From positions 2,046,001 to 2,110,000 of the forward strand of contig CP075495.1 in the NCBI GenBank assembly GCA_021613535.1: DNA of 64,000 nt, written 5' to 3'. A model generated the notes under the pieces. It worked only from the letters and a program-made list of their open reading frames with translations, was not told the DNA's origin and did not search any database. This DNA comes from Adineta vaga (taxonomy: Eukaryota > Rotifera). How positions within the stretch are numbered: the first letter of the stretch is position 1; every line of letters begins with the position of its first letter. A program made the position numbers and the translations under genes. Below, in pieces: positions 11,968 to 24,407 of this stretch.

Positions 11968-14091
11968 ATGGCAACTGTAAACTTAACGGTCACACCATTT
12001 CGAAATGAGTAAGATAGATCTAATTGTAGGAAGAAAAAAACGACGACGAATTTTATTGTTATATTTTAGTCAAGAAGTACGAAACTTAATTGATCTTGCT
12101 TATTCAAATGACATACAAGATAAACGAGAAGCAATCAATAAAATAAATGAATTAGAAGCTAGGTGTGAAATTTTCGTTATTGAAGAAAATCGAATATATA
12201 TAAAGTTAAATTTTTGTTCTCTATAGAATTAGTCAATTACCTATGGGTCTCGGTTCATTAAAACATATTCTTAAAGTTGAAATTATTCGCGCTGAACAAC
12301 GAGAACAAAATCAAATGGATGAAAATAGTTCTTTACAATATGCTTGTGCTGTCGCCGTTCTCAAGTTAGTTCATCATATTTCTTCTTAACTTGATTTATT
12401 AAGATTCTTTATAGATTCGTCGATGCTGTTAGTGTACCTTATCGTGTACATCATTCTCGTCTTTCATATCGAAATATTGCTAAACAAGTAAAGAATTTTC
12501 AATTTCTTTTTACATCGTTTTTATGTATTAAATCTTTTCTAGGTTGATCTTCCTGGTCATATTATTAGTTTACGTCATGATATTGCTCATCATCATGAAT
12601 TACCATCTTTATATGATTTACTTGCAGCAGTTGATTTTAGTAAACAATGGATTCGAGTAAATAATAATTCGTATGAAAAATGTAATTCATAGTTGATTTG
12701 TTTTATTCTTTTTCATAGAAAAATTGTCTTGATGAATTAGTTGAAACAATGGCACTGTTTAGTCAAGGTTCATATAGTGAATTCTTAGGAATTATTGCTC
12801 AAGAAACAATTCAAGCTTATGTAGAAGCACGTTTTAATGTATGTTTTGGAAGTTTCTTTTCTTTTTTTGAAGGAAAAATGGAAATGAATTTTTCAATATT
12901 GTTTAGTTTTTAACAAAACGAAGTAAAAAACGATTACGAATTGTTGATGAACGTGTTGAAGAAATACGTAAAGCTTTACAAATGTGCAATGGAAAGTAAG
13001 AAATCATATTTGATAAGAATGAACATAGATTTTGAAAGCCACGTATATTTCTAGAGAAATTATTGCAGATGTTTTTGTTCAATGTGGAAATCTTATTATG
13101 GTACCAAAACAATTAACACGTCTAGATTATGATTCAGGTAAATAATCTAACAAATAAATAGAATATACAATATTTGATCATTTTTTCTCGTCAATAGAAT
13201 CATTCGATCTTCTTCCAGCATGTGTAATTCAATTCTGGAAACCAATTATTCAATTGATAATGACTGATACAAGTTTAATTTCTATTCTTATTGATAAAAT
13301 CTTAAATTTTATTAGTAATTATTATCAATTACCATCTATTGATCAGTCTATTATTGATCAACAACGTATTGGATGGATATTTTATTTAATTAATCAATCA
13401 TCAACAAAACTTGATCTTGGTTCAATCTTTCTTCGTTTAGTACGTATTCTTCAACCATGGTTTGCTGAATCACTTTCTCAATTAGTTATTCGTATGACGG
13501 ATACGAATGATGGAACTCGACAAGGTTTCATAACTGAAGAAAAACGTGATAAACTTCTTCGAATAATTTCAATGTTTGCAAATCCATTTGAAACTATTGA
13601 TAATAATCAAGCAACAACATCTGCATTAATGGAAGTTTATCCGCGAAATCAATTATATAAACAAGAATTAGCGATGTTTAAAAAACGTATGTTCATCATT
13701 CGAATAGATGAAGTTCTTTTTCTTTTGTTCACATAAACTTTTATTTTCTTTAGGTACAATCATAGCTGAAGTACCAGCTGGTTTAGTCGATGATGAAGAT
13801 GAGCAAAGTTTAGAAATGAATATTGATCTATCACAAATTGATCGAAATTGTAAGTTAGAAATATATTGTTTTTCGTATATTCTATGAAATGATTTTCATT
13901 TCAGTTCTCGGTTGTCCAAATAAACAAAAGACAACGAATTCATTACCAATGAAAAGAAAACGAACAAGTTCACGTAGGTTATTCTTCATTTCTATATTCA
14001 TTTTAATTCTTTCATTTTTCTCTCTTTAGCAACTATTGATTCGAAACTCTTTCAAGATTTGCTCTATACTCGACATTCGTATCGATATTAG
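11968..14091 (+). CDS. LAS1L: Ribosomal biogenesis protein LAS1 (HEPN endoribonuclease)
   Basis: LAS1 is the nuclear HEPN endonuclease that, with the Grc3/NOL9 kinase, cuts ITS2 during 60S ribosome maturation. Twelve exons give 488 residues. The N-terminal LAS1 domain starts VTPFRN and includes the HEPN motif RHDIAHHHELPS, where the Rx4H catalytic pair is intact, followed by LLAAVDFSKQWI. The C-terminal half is helical and ends in an acidic patch (DDEDEQ) and a basic KRKR nuclear-localisation-like segment. The ATG directly follows TTATTATAG, so this is a good spliced-leader acceptor candidate with no 5' UTR. It lacks the long acidic insert of vertebrate LAS1L. Confidence 0.9.
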
Positions 14092-14254
14092 ACAAATGTT
14101 TTCTCTTTCTTCATGTGTGTAGTCAGATGTATTTTTTCTTGTTATTCATTATAAAACTATTTCCTTCATTTCAACGTACATACCATCAGGTTTTTGTCTT
14201 ATCTGATCATATCTCTCTTTATATATGAATAAGAAATGAAAACGTATGTTTTGT

Positions 14255-15252
14255 TTACTTATCATATAGATGTTCATATATACACAATATTTGTCCAATG
14301 AATGTGAAAAAATGATTTCGAATCAATTGACCATATTGAGAAAGATGATTATATCCGAATAGAAGATTAATCAATAATAAAAATATGAAACAATATTTGA
14401 AGAATGAAATCTTTTTTGTCTTATCATCATCATCATCATTATGTGTTCTTTTAATTCGTTTAATTTGTCGATGAAAGAGAGAGAAATCTTCATCCATTGA
14501 TGAAAGAATATTTGTTTTTATGAGATAAGAATTATGTATAGATTTATTTAAAGTAAGTGATCGTTTTGCTCGAATGATTTTCTTTTGTTGAATCGAATGA
14601 TTATGTGATGTTTTATTTTCAAAAAATGCACTAATATCTTTAAATGTTGTTGGAAGTATTAGTTCATTTTCATCGACATCTGTTGAAACAGATATTAATG
14701 ACTAAATGAAATTTTTACAGAGAGATAATAGAAAATTTTATTTATTTATTGACAACCAGATGTCGCAAGAACAAATAGAGTTCCACATACTTTTTGTTGA
14801 TTTATTGTAAATCCATTGATTAATTTTCGTTCTATATGAACATTCATAAGTTGATTATGATTTGTATTTGTTGCATGTGTAATATGTGTATCATGTTTAT
14901 CACCATGAAATTCATTTCGAAGAGTATTTGTACTCTCATTTAACATTTCATGATCATGAGATTCAATAATTGTTGGTAGATTTAATCGATGTTTATGCAT
15001 TGTTTGATAAGAATTTTGTTTGGGTAAAGTTTTCGATGGAAAATTTGTAGATGGAAAATCGATTTCATCTTCTTCGATTAGACTTTCAAGATTCGGTGTT
15101 GATGAAGATGATGGTGGACGTAAGATTGCACTTGGAGAATCTTCTCGTACACGACGTACTGTTGGTGATGATGATGATGAAGAAGAGGAAGTTCGACGAC
15201 GATTGAAAGTCGAATTGTTACTTGTACCCATTTCGAATCGAGTCTTCCACAT
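14255..15252 (-). CDS. Hypothetical Ser-rich protein with a C-terminal membrane segment
   Basis: I do not recognise this protein. Two exons (14791-15252 and 14255-14701, phase 0, GTATGT donor and TTTAG acceptor) give about 302 residues. The N terminus has a Ser run and Arg-rich patches (RRRTSSSSSSSSPTVRRVR), then an acidic stretch; the middle is polar. A single hydrophobic helix (FFKYCFIFLLLINLLFGY) lies about 45 residues before the C terminus, so this could be a single-pass or tail-anchored-like protein with a large cytosolic region. MWKTRF at 15252 was taken as start; a second Met (MGTSNN) lies seven codons on. It is convergent with LAS1, with about 160 nt between the stops. Confidence 0.6.
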
Positions 15253-15687
15253 TCGTGAACAATACACAAGTGAGAGAAGACGAATAAAGGGAAAATAAAT
15301 AACAGTTGATAGACAGTATCGAAAATAATCAACAATTAGCGGGCAAAAATGAAAGCTCTTTATAAACAAATATTTTCAATGAATCATCATTTTGAAAGAA
15401 TTATAAAAAAAAACGACTAACTTGACGTTGTTTGTTTTTTGCCTATGTTTAATGACATTCCATCACGTTCGATGGCCAGAAAAAAATCCATATCTAATGA
15501 GATTTCTATATGGATGACTTATTCACAGAATCTCAATTATGTATCGATACATTTTTTCAAGTGTAGTTAATAGAAAATATCGATTCAATTTTAAGACAAT
15601 CTCTAAATTTATTGGAAAAGAGAAGAACTAATTATTTCAAAATTTCTGTTGCCCGATAACGATTGCTAGACATTTTCTCGCCAATGT

Positions 15688-16416
15688 TTAAACTCGAAAT
15701 CGTTGAGCAATTAAATGTAAAAATAACACAATAGTCCACGATAACAACACTAGAACACCACCAGCGAATGTATAACTCGAACTATGAAAAAATCATATGT
15801 CATTTTTTTGTCAATTGAAATCATCCGAAATTACTTACAGTAGATTTGTATAAGTATATCGACAATCAGTAACGATAAGAAACCAATTGAAGTATATCGA
15901 TGGTGTACATACTGTTGTTAAACATAATTGACATGTATATGCAAAGAAAAGTAAATTTGAAACAAGAAATTTAATGATAACGATAGATGACGAATTATTC
16001 TCATATTTACCGATTGGTAACCTAAAGAATTTTGATAATAAATATTGAAGAATTTCTTTAACTTACCAGGAAAGATCCCAATTGAATAATGATGCACCTA
16101 ATCGTCGTGCATAATAAATTATAAGTAAAAGAAATAAAATAACAAGACCAATTTCCCATGGAAGAATTTTATTATAGGAAAGAATAAAGATAAAATGAAT
16201 AATTGTAAACATAATTGAAGATAAATAATAACAACAAAATAGAGAAGATTTTTGTGAATTTTTATATTGTTTATATAATTCAATTGAATAAATACTGAAG
16301 ATTAACAAAAGTAATAGCCAATGTATGGACGAGAGAGTCGTTAATATCAATTGCACGATCAAATGAAGTAAAACTGATGATATAAACTGACGGTTTTTTA
16401 TCATCATCATCATCAT
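15688..16416 (-). CDS. Hypothetical multi-pass membrane protein
   Basis: Unrecognised. Three exons (16067-16416, 15839-16021, 15688-15781) splice in phase to 208 residues. About five or six hydrophobic helices are visible: LLHLIVQLILTTL, WLLLLLIFSIYSI, FTIIHFIFILSY, WEIGLVILFLLLIIYY, a fifth around KFLVSNLLFF, and GGVLVLLSWTIVLFLHLI just before the C terminus RFRV. The reading starts with five consecutive Met codons (an ATG repeat), and a TTTTTTAG acceptor-like site lies immediately upstream, so the true start could be any of these or a further 5' exon may exist. Similar in size to small four-to-six-TM proteins, but no family could be assigned. Confidence 0.55.
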
Positions 16417-16541
16417 TATCTAAAAAATGGTATTCAACTCAGTAAGATTAATTTTGTTTTTCTAGATTAACAATAGAAATCAAAAATAGTATCTGAACTC
16501 GTTCTATTCTATTCAACCACATATATGTATAGAAATGAGTT

Positions 16542-18151
16542 TTATTTAGCATTTGGTGTATCTTCTAACAAATGATCAATAGTTTTCGTAGCTGAACGAG
16601 TAAAATTGACTAAAATATGCGTATATAAAAGACGTGTATCTACACTAGTAATGGAATAATCCAATACACTCAGTTGTCGTATACCATCATAAGAATATCG
16701 TAGCCATTTTCTCAATGTTCCATAACTAAATAAAATCAAAATCAAGATTATTTATTTGATAGAATTGAAAATGAATTACCGATTGGCTGCAGGTGTTTGT
16801 TTTTTATGACGGATCATTTTATAACGGCCGATATGATTCGGTGGTCGACTTATACGATAACCTGCATGACGTAATCTAATTGAAATAAATCAGCAAAAAA
16901 TTTTTAAAAAAAATAATAGAATACAAACCTATGGTTCATATCTAAATTAATGATAGTTAAAATAACAAAATTTTATTTGAGTTAAACTTACCATCATCTT
17001 CGAACTGACAACCGATGTCGAAAAGAAAAAGACGAAGAGAAATGAATTCTTTGAAGTATAGGAGATAATCAACTTACACCCCAACCCCAATATAGATTTG
17101 ACCAACCATTTGCTTTAAAGAATTGTTCTTTAGTCAAAGCAAGAGCACCTCCAATCAAATCATTATACATTAAACTGAAAATAAATTAACAGAAGAATTA
17201 TTATTCAGCAATCTCTTCTTGTACAAAACAATTCTTTCAATGTTTTTCTTTTCTCATAACTTACAAATAACGTAATTCATCAACAGCTGGTGCTAAATGT
17301 CGTGGTCCTTGTTGTTCACATTCATAAACATTATAATCATTTTCTGGTATAAGATCAACATCATGAAAGATGAAACAATCAACTAATGGTGTTACTATTT
17401 TAGAAGCATGATGAAATGCAACATTCATAATTAAACCTTTATTAAAGGTACCATTACCATACTAAAGTTCATAGAAAAAAAACTATCTTGTTTTTCGAAT
17501 TCAATCAATCAAGATTAACCTGTTCAACAACAAATATTCGATAAGCTCGTTTTTGTCGTTGTAGAAATGGATGAAGATGACGTAGGAGCGTTTTTAGTTG
17601 TTGTTCACGATAACGAAATGGAATAATAATTGCAAGCTGTTGTCGACTAGTGCAATCACTTGGAGTGTATATACCACCTAGATAATAATCAAGAAAATAA
17701 ATGATTTATTTACAAATTCTATTTCATTCTCAGCTTTTGTTTTTCTATCACAATATAATATTGCCAGATGGATTTAGAAACAAGTTTTAAATTTGATCAT
17801 ATTTGAGACAAAACTTTTTTTCTTCTGATTAATACCTGTTTGTACATTTTTTACATCTTTTTCTACATCTGTCCATGTTAAATCAGATGACATATCAATT
17901 GGAACATTTTCTAGAAGAAATCCTAAATAAACACTATTCTTAATAATCTATAATATACTCAAAAGTGTCGATGGATAAAGCGGACATAATTGTGAACTTC
18001 GTTTTTCTTGATCTTGAATTATATATTGATTTGCAGTTCTTTCATCATGTATATTACACAAATGTATGATGATGATAATACCGATTGCTAGAATAAGAAT
18101 TGGTAGATGTTCACTATTTTTCAATCGAATAAATTTTCGATAATTAATCAT
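16542..18151 (-). CDS. Beta-1,4-galactosyltransferase-like glycosyltransferase (copy 1)
   Basis: GT7-family type II Golgi enzyme, predicted to transfer Gal or GalNAc onto GlcNAc-type acceptors. Nine exons give 341 residues: short cytosolic tail, signal anchor (LPILILAIGIIIIIHL), stem, then catalytic domain with AIIIPFR, VEQYGNGTFNKG, metal-binding FHDVDLIPEN, GWSNLYWGWG, EDD, and HAGYRISRPP with IGRYKMIRHKK. The WGWG-x-EDD region is assembled from exon 17078-17174 plus two successive 13-nt exons at 16992-17004 and 16929-16941. All junctions keep phase. It shares family with the gene at 37.9-39.6 kb, but there the same motif is uninterrupted. Donor and acceptor specificity cannot be told from sequence. 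Confidence 0.88.
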
Positions 18152-21100
18152 TGATCTGAAATGATATAAGAATATTTTATCATCGACTTTCTCATGTATA
18201 CTGATGGTTCACAAGCAATTCGCTATTTCTTATTTGACAACATCGCTTCTTTTTAAATGAGAACTTAAATAAATAAAATAAAAACATCGTTTTTCTTTTT
18301 CGTTCTCTCATTCGTAATCCTTCGAACGGAAAAGAAAAAATGTTTCTTATATGAGCAATAATAATGTTTCTTTTACTTTGAAAAACGATACGATAGCTTA
18401 TATATTGAAATTGAAACATATTGCATCTATTTAAAGAGATGTTAGAAAAGATCACATCAATAAATGCAATCATACATAACCGTCATGCTTCACTTCACTC
18501 ACTGCTTCGATATCTTTTTATTACATGTACATGTTTTTTTTTGCGTTCTATTGACAATAAAATGAGAACAAAAATAAAAATATTCGAGTAAATTATACAT
18601 TTTGTTCATTATGAGATTTAACGATACTATTGAACGTTAAGAAAAAAGTATTGTAATCTTCAACAACGACAAAAAAAACAAGCTTACATCAGCTATTGAG
18701 TTTGCTCTGATTATAGAGATCTTCCAAATAGTACTGAGTCATTACTATGACAATAATTCTATCGAACTTCGTTCTCTTCTGAAATGACATATGTCAGATA
18801 TTTTTGTTTCTATTACAAAAATAAAGAAAATAAATTGCTAGTTAGTAATCACAACGGTATTCCATACTTCTCTTTATTCCAAAAAAAAATCTTCTTGGTA
18901 CTTTTAAAATGACTGTGTCAATAAACCTGATTATGAACTCAAGGTTATCTTGTTTTTTTCTTCTAATAATGCATCATCAATATATATATATATAATCAAG
19001 TATTTTCTATGATAAATATATCAAATCTAATGATTATCTTTCATCAATACGAAAACATATGCTTCACATTTACATACCAGAATGGTAACATCATTTTTAT
19101 CCATTGAAAAAAAAATATATGAAATTCCATATTAATAAGAGTACGACTAGTCACGCTTAATCTCCTTTTGCGTGACAATTAAGATGATTATCTATGAAAT
19201 TCTGAAAATAATCATTAGAATATAAAGCTAGCTATTTCAAACAAGTAATAATGTTTGTTTGAATGAATGGCAGTGCTCACAAATTTTATTTACTAAAGAA
19301 GGAAAAAAAACGTGCAGCCTTGGTATACATACAAACCGAGGAAAAGAAAACTGGAGCTGTTATTATTTAGAAGAGAAGAACGACATAATTTCAAGGAGCA
19401 AACAAAAGCGTAGCGACCAATTCAAAAAGTTTACGTCGGATACATGAGGAAAAGAAAGAGAAACACAGTTGTCACCAGTATTTTTTTTCCTATGGAATTG
19501 AAGGCCATTGGAAAAGCGAGACATTTTAAGAAGTAGATTAGTATTCTTTTTTCTTCGAAGAAGCACGTCGATAGACGATATAAATGTAATGAAAAGGTTT
19601 CTCACATTTATGACAAAAACGAAAAATCGATATATGATCATATGTAATTGATTTTCAAAAGAAATACATTATTTACAGAGACGTCTTACTTCATTCACAT
19701 CGACATCTATTAACACTATGAAAAGGATAAAAATGATAATTAGTTGTCATGAAAGTAACTATGTAATTAACTTCCTTTGTTTATTAGATTGCGCACAATT
19801 CATTGGATTGAATATAGAATACATCGTATAAACTACGAAAGATTCATTTGATGTTCGTATGGCATAGAAAGACCAACGTTAGAATAGAAAAATCAACAAA
19901 AAGCCTTCATGTTAATATTCAATTTTCTATTTGTATTCTTTGAAAAACAGGAAGTTGGCGGTACTGACTTTCGCACTTGACTTTCGGCAATTGCCAAAAG
20001 TTGTGTTTTTCTAAAATTTTCGCCACAAACAGGGAGGATTTTCGACAATAGCCGATAGTTCAGTTTTGCCAATGTGTAAATCTAACATAACTTTGGTGAT
20101 TATTTTACATCTTGATAAAGATGATAATCAACAAAATGTTTATAAAACAGAATCTACCCTTTAAATGATATATGCTAACGCCTAACAGTATGACGACGTC
20201 ATGATGAAGTTCGTATAATACACGATCAAAGTTGATTGCTATGCAAGGTGCCTGTTATTCAGGGTGCCTGCTAGGAGCCTAAGTTGAAACAAACGATGCC
20301 TATCTTGCCGAAAACCGCCATCTATTGCTGGTTCATTTTTAACTAGTAACTTAATATTGGTTCAAGTATACATCTCAGTAGTTTATTGTTTTATTTTCTA
20401 GTGATAACATACAAAGAACAATGCATATAGAAAAGTGTACGGCTGCCCTGCCTGCACTGCACGCAACTTGTCTTACACCCACACCCTCAACAATGAGTTT
20501 TATACAAGATATGATAAAAAAAGAAACAAATAGAGGAAAGAGTTTTGTCCAAGAGTATATATGAGACATGGAACAAAAACCATATTTTTAACTAAGCATT
20601 ACAATAAATAAAATAAGATAATCTATGTTTTGTGCTTTATTTTACCAACTCTACCAGAAATGTGTACGCTATGTTAGATTTTTTTGTCGCCGTGATATAA
20701 ACTTTTCATTTTGCGTTGTGTTGAGAAGCCGATACGAAGACTGCTTTATATTGTATATAAAAAAAATGACCAAACAACTTTTCGGAAATCACTATTTATT
20801 AACGTATTAATCGATCGTATTCTTTGTGGTATTTATGAATCCTTTAGTTTACTTTTAAATTGATATATTTTCATTTAATATTCGTAAGAGTTTTTTCACT
20901 GAATGAGAAAGTATAATCAAGACTTTTCTTCACGATTAAATCCAAGCCATATTTCATGGAACTCATCGATAGTTTTCATGATGTGAACAGATAAACAAAT
21001 ATTTTGCAATTATACATTATATGAAGAGTAATAATCTAATAGCCTGAACTGCATTTTTTTTACAAATGTATTTTTCATCCGAATAATGTTTATTCAAAAA

Positions 21101-21515
21101 TACAATAACAAAAACTAGTTTGATGTGCCGCCTATTTGAGATATTTGAAAAATACGAAATCAGTTGACGTATTGATATATAGATATGCTTCACTTACTTC
21201 CCTTTTTTTGATTTTCATCAATGTCACAATGATATCCGAGATTTTTTTGTTTATTCATGACTACGGTTACTGGAAAGAGAAATACATTGCACCTTTGTTT
21301 TTCTTCTGCATACTCGTCAAGACTCAATGCCGATAATGTATTCTAACCTGCATAATTACAGAGAGAAAATAAATAATAAGCAAGGGCGTTTTATAGTGAT
21401 GATGGTGAGTATGACTGATAAAAATGGAAAAAAACCATGATAATTCAGCTAAAAAAGTGCAGTATTTGTCATGTACCTGATTCTACTCATTAAGAACACG
21501 GTGGCGAGCATTCAC
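18152..21515. other. Gene-free AT-rich interval
   Basis: No exon-like coding was found on either strand; open frames of 60-93 codons have no recognisable similarity and no splice-linked continuation. At 19992-20011 there is an imperfect palindrome centred on GGCAATTGCC, inside a block (about 19950-20080) of higher GC with repeated ACTTTCG words. At about 20440-20490 there is a GC-richer stretch with two TGTGGG-like units. These may be relics of mobile DNA, but no terminal repeats or target duplications could be defined. Confidence 0.5.
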
Positions 21516-21534
21516 TATAAATAAATGATCTATC
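21516..21534 (+). promoter_or_regulatory. Core promoter (TATA box) of YHYH copy 1
   Basis: TATAAATAAATGATCTATC lies upstream of the first coding exon of copy 1. Near-identical words occur at the same place in copies 2 and 3, inside a larger conserved upstream block, so this is likely the duplicated core promoter. Confidence 0.55.
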
Positions 21535-21753
21535 CTGTCACAGTGTATGCAGTCATTCTTTACTCATTTCCATACTTGTTAGTCTTATCATATCTCATTT
21601 CAACCTTGATTACTGCCTACAGTCAAGATTCTTTCAATGACATCATTCAGATTTATCGAATTCTATCAAATAGATAAACTTCAATTTGATCAATAGCTTT
21701 GTACATTTGCTTCCATTGTAGATACAAGTTCGTCTTCATTTTTAGCAAGATCA

Positions 21754-23012
21754 ATGGTTGTAGGAAAAATAGCAATTGCAGTGGTTGGTATCACAATAGC
21801 AGTATTTGCTATTGCCGCTACGATTGTAGTCAGTCTTATCTCAATTTACATCCCAAATCAAAGTGTTTCAGTATCAGGTATGATCTTGTAGAATAGTTTT
21901 ATATTGAAGAATCCATTATCAATAGTAATCAGTTAATACTTGTTTAAAAAATAGATCGAATTCTATTAGAATACCAATCGATTAGAAATATCATTTACTT
22001 TTTAAAATGATCTAATTCATTTTTAGCGTATCAAAAATGTCTTACAATAGCAGCAAATTTTGCGACAACAGTTACTGGACCGGTATCAAATATTACAACA
22101 ACAACAGGTGTCACTGTAACATGTTCTCAGTTGTCAACAACGTCGTGTCCAGGAACGATGGTCAATGGAATATGTAATTGGCAACGAAAATTAGCTGTGA
22201 CATGTATTGATGGTTCCACAGTACGTATTCGAGTGCAATCAAATGGTCTTCCAGGAAGGTGCGCTAATGTGCCATCAGTCACAAGTATCAAAGAACAAAG
22301 TATCGATTTTGAAGTTAACTTTAATCCGACAGTCAGTGTTAAGTCACCATTATATACGCCAACCACCCAAACTCAACTTGATAATATTATTTGCAATATT
22401 ACAAATCAATATTCGGCTCCGGCAGCTTCAAGTTTAGTTACATATTCATCGCAAGACTCTCTAACAACATTGGCTGGAGTTAGTATTGATAATGTAGCCA
22501 TACTCAACGTCAATAGTGCCAACATGGTGGATCCCTTCTATCCATCATCAGGTTACGCCGTAGAATCAGTCGATGCTTGTTTAGCACATCCTCAAACAAG
22601 TGGTCTCTATCATTACCATGCTGCTAGTGGATGTGCTGTTTCACCTCCAACTGGCAACATCTCTCTATGTGACACAACGAACGGATGTTCTACAGATGTT
22701 GCTGGTTATATAATTTCAACCTGGCCATCATCAGCAAAGAAACTAACTGTGATAGGTATCGCTAAAGATGGTCATGTTATCTATGGTCCATATTTGAATA
22801 CGGGCGAGGTGGTTTCTAGTGGTGTTGACATCTGCAATGGTATGTTCTATGATAGTATTGGTAATTATGGTTATTTTGCAACAACAAAATTTCCGTACAT
22901 TACGGGTTGTTTTGGACCAGGAAATTATCCATCATTTGGTCCAACTTGTACAACAAATGGACAATCATCTTATACAATGTCGAAATATGCAGCTGTTAAA
23001 GCAAGTGGATAA
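21754..23012 (+). CDS. YHYH-domain secreted or membrane-anchored protein, copy 1 (intact)
   Basis: Member of the YHYH protein family (named for its motif; molecular function unknown; mostly bacterial and microbial-eukaryote). Exon A (21754-21877) starts MVVGKIAIAVVG and supplies one hydrophobic helix, a signal anchor or uncleaved signal peptide. Exon B (22027-23012) begins AYQKC and gives the rest, 369 residues in all. The Cys-rich ectodomain carries SCPGTMVNGICNW, YHYHAASGCAVSPP (near residue 236) and GIAKDGHVIYGPY (near residue 289). An acceptor (AG at 21720-21721) precedes exon A and is conserved in all copies, suggesting trans-splicing onto a leader. It is the only one of the three tandem copies with an unbroken frame across both exons. 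Confidence 0.88.
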
Positions 23013-24134
23013 ACTGCTAACGTGGTCTGTGGAGGATATTATTGGCATAAAGCTTCTATATACTTTTTCAAAAACATTCAGTACCTTTTCCGATATTAGG
23101 ATTTTTGGGCAAACTTCTTTTTATCACTAACAAACATATCTGTCTTTTGATGAAACTTAGTCAAAGGCTACATTTGTCGATCTGTATGTACGTTCAGTTG
23201 TTATTCAGATTTGGTATGGTATAGTTCTCCTTTCGTATGCAGTATCTTTCAAAGTTACATGAACTAAAAAAAACAAGAGAAGAAATCTAAGGAACTTTCG
23301 CATTGTTAGAAAACTGAAAATGAAAGAGGAGTGAATGCCATTTCGGATGGAATAGTCGTAATGATAGTAGACAAAAATGATTGACATATAGAAGACAGAA
23401 TATCTTCGAAGGAACGTTTTTTTCGGGTGTTTGGCAGGTTTTTATGAAAATCTGAAATTATTATTGATCACCGTTTAAATCCTTGCTAATCAATCGTTTA
23501 TTGAAGGTTGATGTATTGTCATTTGACTTCTATATGCTAACAATTTATCTCAATCCACATCAAAACACGTGTCATCAACCTGCCCCCTAGTTATCACTGC
23601 AGAAATTTGTCGAAAAATATTTTTAATTGCCTATTACACGGAGTGCGTGTCTCTTGCAATAGTTTTTTTTTATCACAACACAATTACTCCACGATTGTTT
23701 ACGAACATGATTTGTATTTTCTACCTGTTCTGCATCCCAAAATATTAAATCAATCAATGTTCTGCTTATTCTGCCGTTAATTAGATACGATTCACCCGCC
23801 TCTAGTTTTTTCCTCATATTTGAATGAAACTACCTCATTTTACTCTTGATCCGTCCTACTTCACTGATATTTTGATTAAAAAACAGATAGTTATTATTTT
23901 TCTTTTTCCTATGTTCACTTCCGAATGTTAATTGCTAATGACATATAGAAACCTAAATAATAATTTGAAAGCCATGAAAAATGGAAAAAAACCCAACGCA
24001 CTTAAGGACATGACATAATGATGAAGATGCTTATACATGATTCAACAAGAATAACCATGACAAGCTTTTCAAAAAGTACAATATTTATCATGCGTCTTAA
24101 TATATTTAGTAAAAACACGGTCTCGATGAGTGAT
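23013..24134. other. Spacer between YHYH copies 1 and 2
   Basis: No gene seen. The last ~200 nt resemble the upstream regions of the other copies (ATGGAAAAAAAC word, AAGT.CA.TATTT.TCATG words, TATA-like element), so the duplicated unit includes its promoter. The remainder is AT-rich without recognisable coding. Confidence 0.5.
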
Positions 24135-24153
24135 CATAAATAAATGATCTACC
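24135..24153 (+). promoter_or_regulatory. Degenerate TATA element of YHYH copy 2
   Basis: CATAAATAAATGATCTACC aligns with the TATA element of copies 1 and 3, but the first T of TATAAA is C here. Copy 2 is also the most damaged of the three. Confidence 0.45.
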
Positions 24154-24407
24154 CTTTCACAGAATATGCATTTGTATTCAAAACCTATTCCCAACACGTT
24201 ATGATGATGTCTATTACGGATATCAAAATTTTCTTTACTTAATCATATCTGACGTTAACTTTGATTACAATCTGTAACCAAACTTCATTCAGTCTCATCA
24301 GTCAGACTTATCGAACTCTATTAGATAGATAAACTTCAATTTGATCAATAATTTTTTCCTTTACTTCCATTGTAGATACAAGTTCATCTTCATATTTAGC
24401 AAGATCA

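Noticed and set aside
20473-20486. ACACCCACACCC, resembling two units of a TGTGGG telomere repeat
   Set aside because: Only about two units; too short to claim an interstitial telomere or subtelomeric position.
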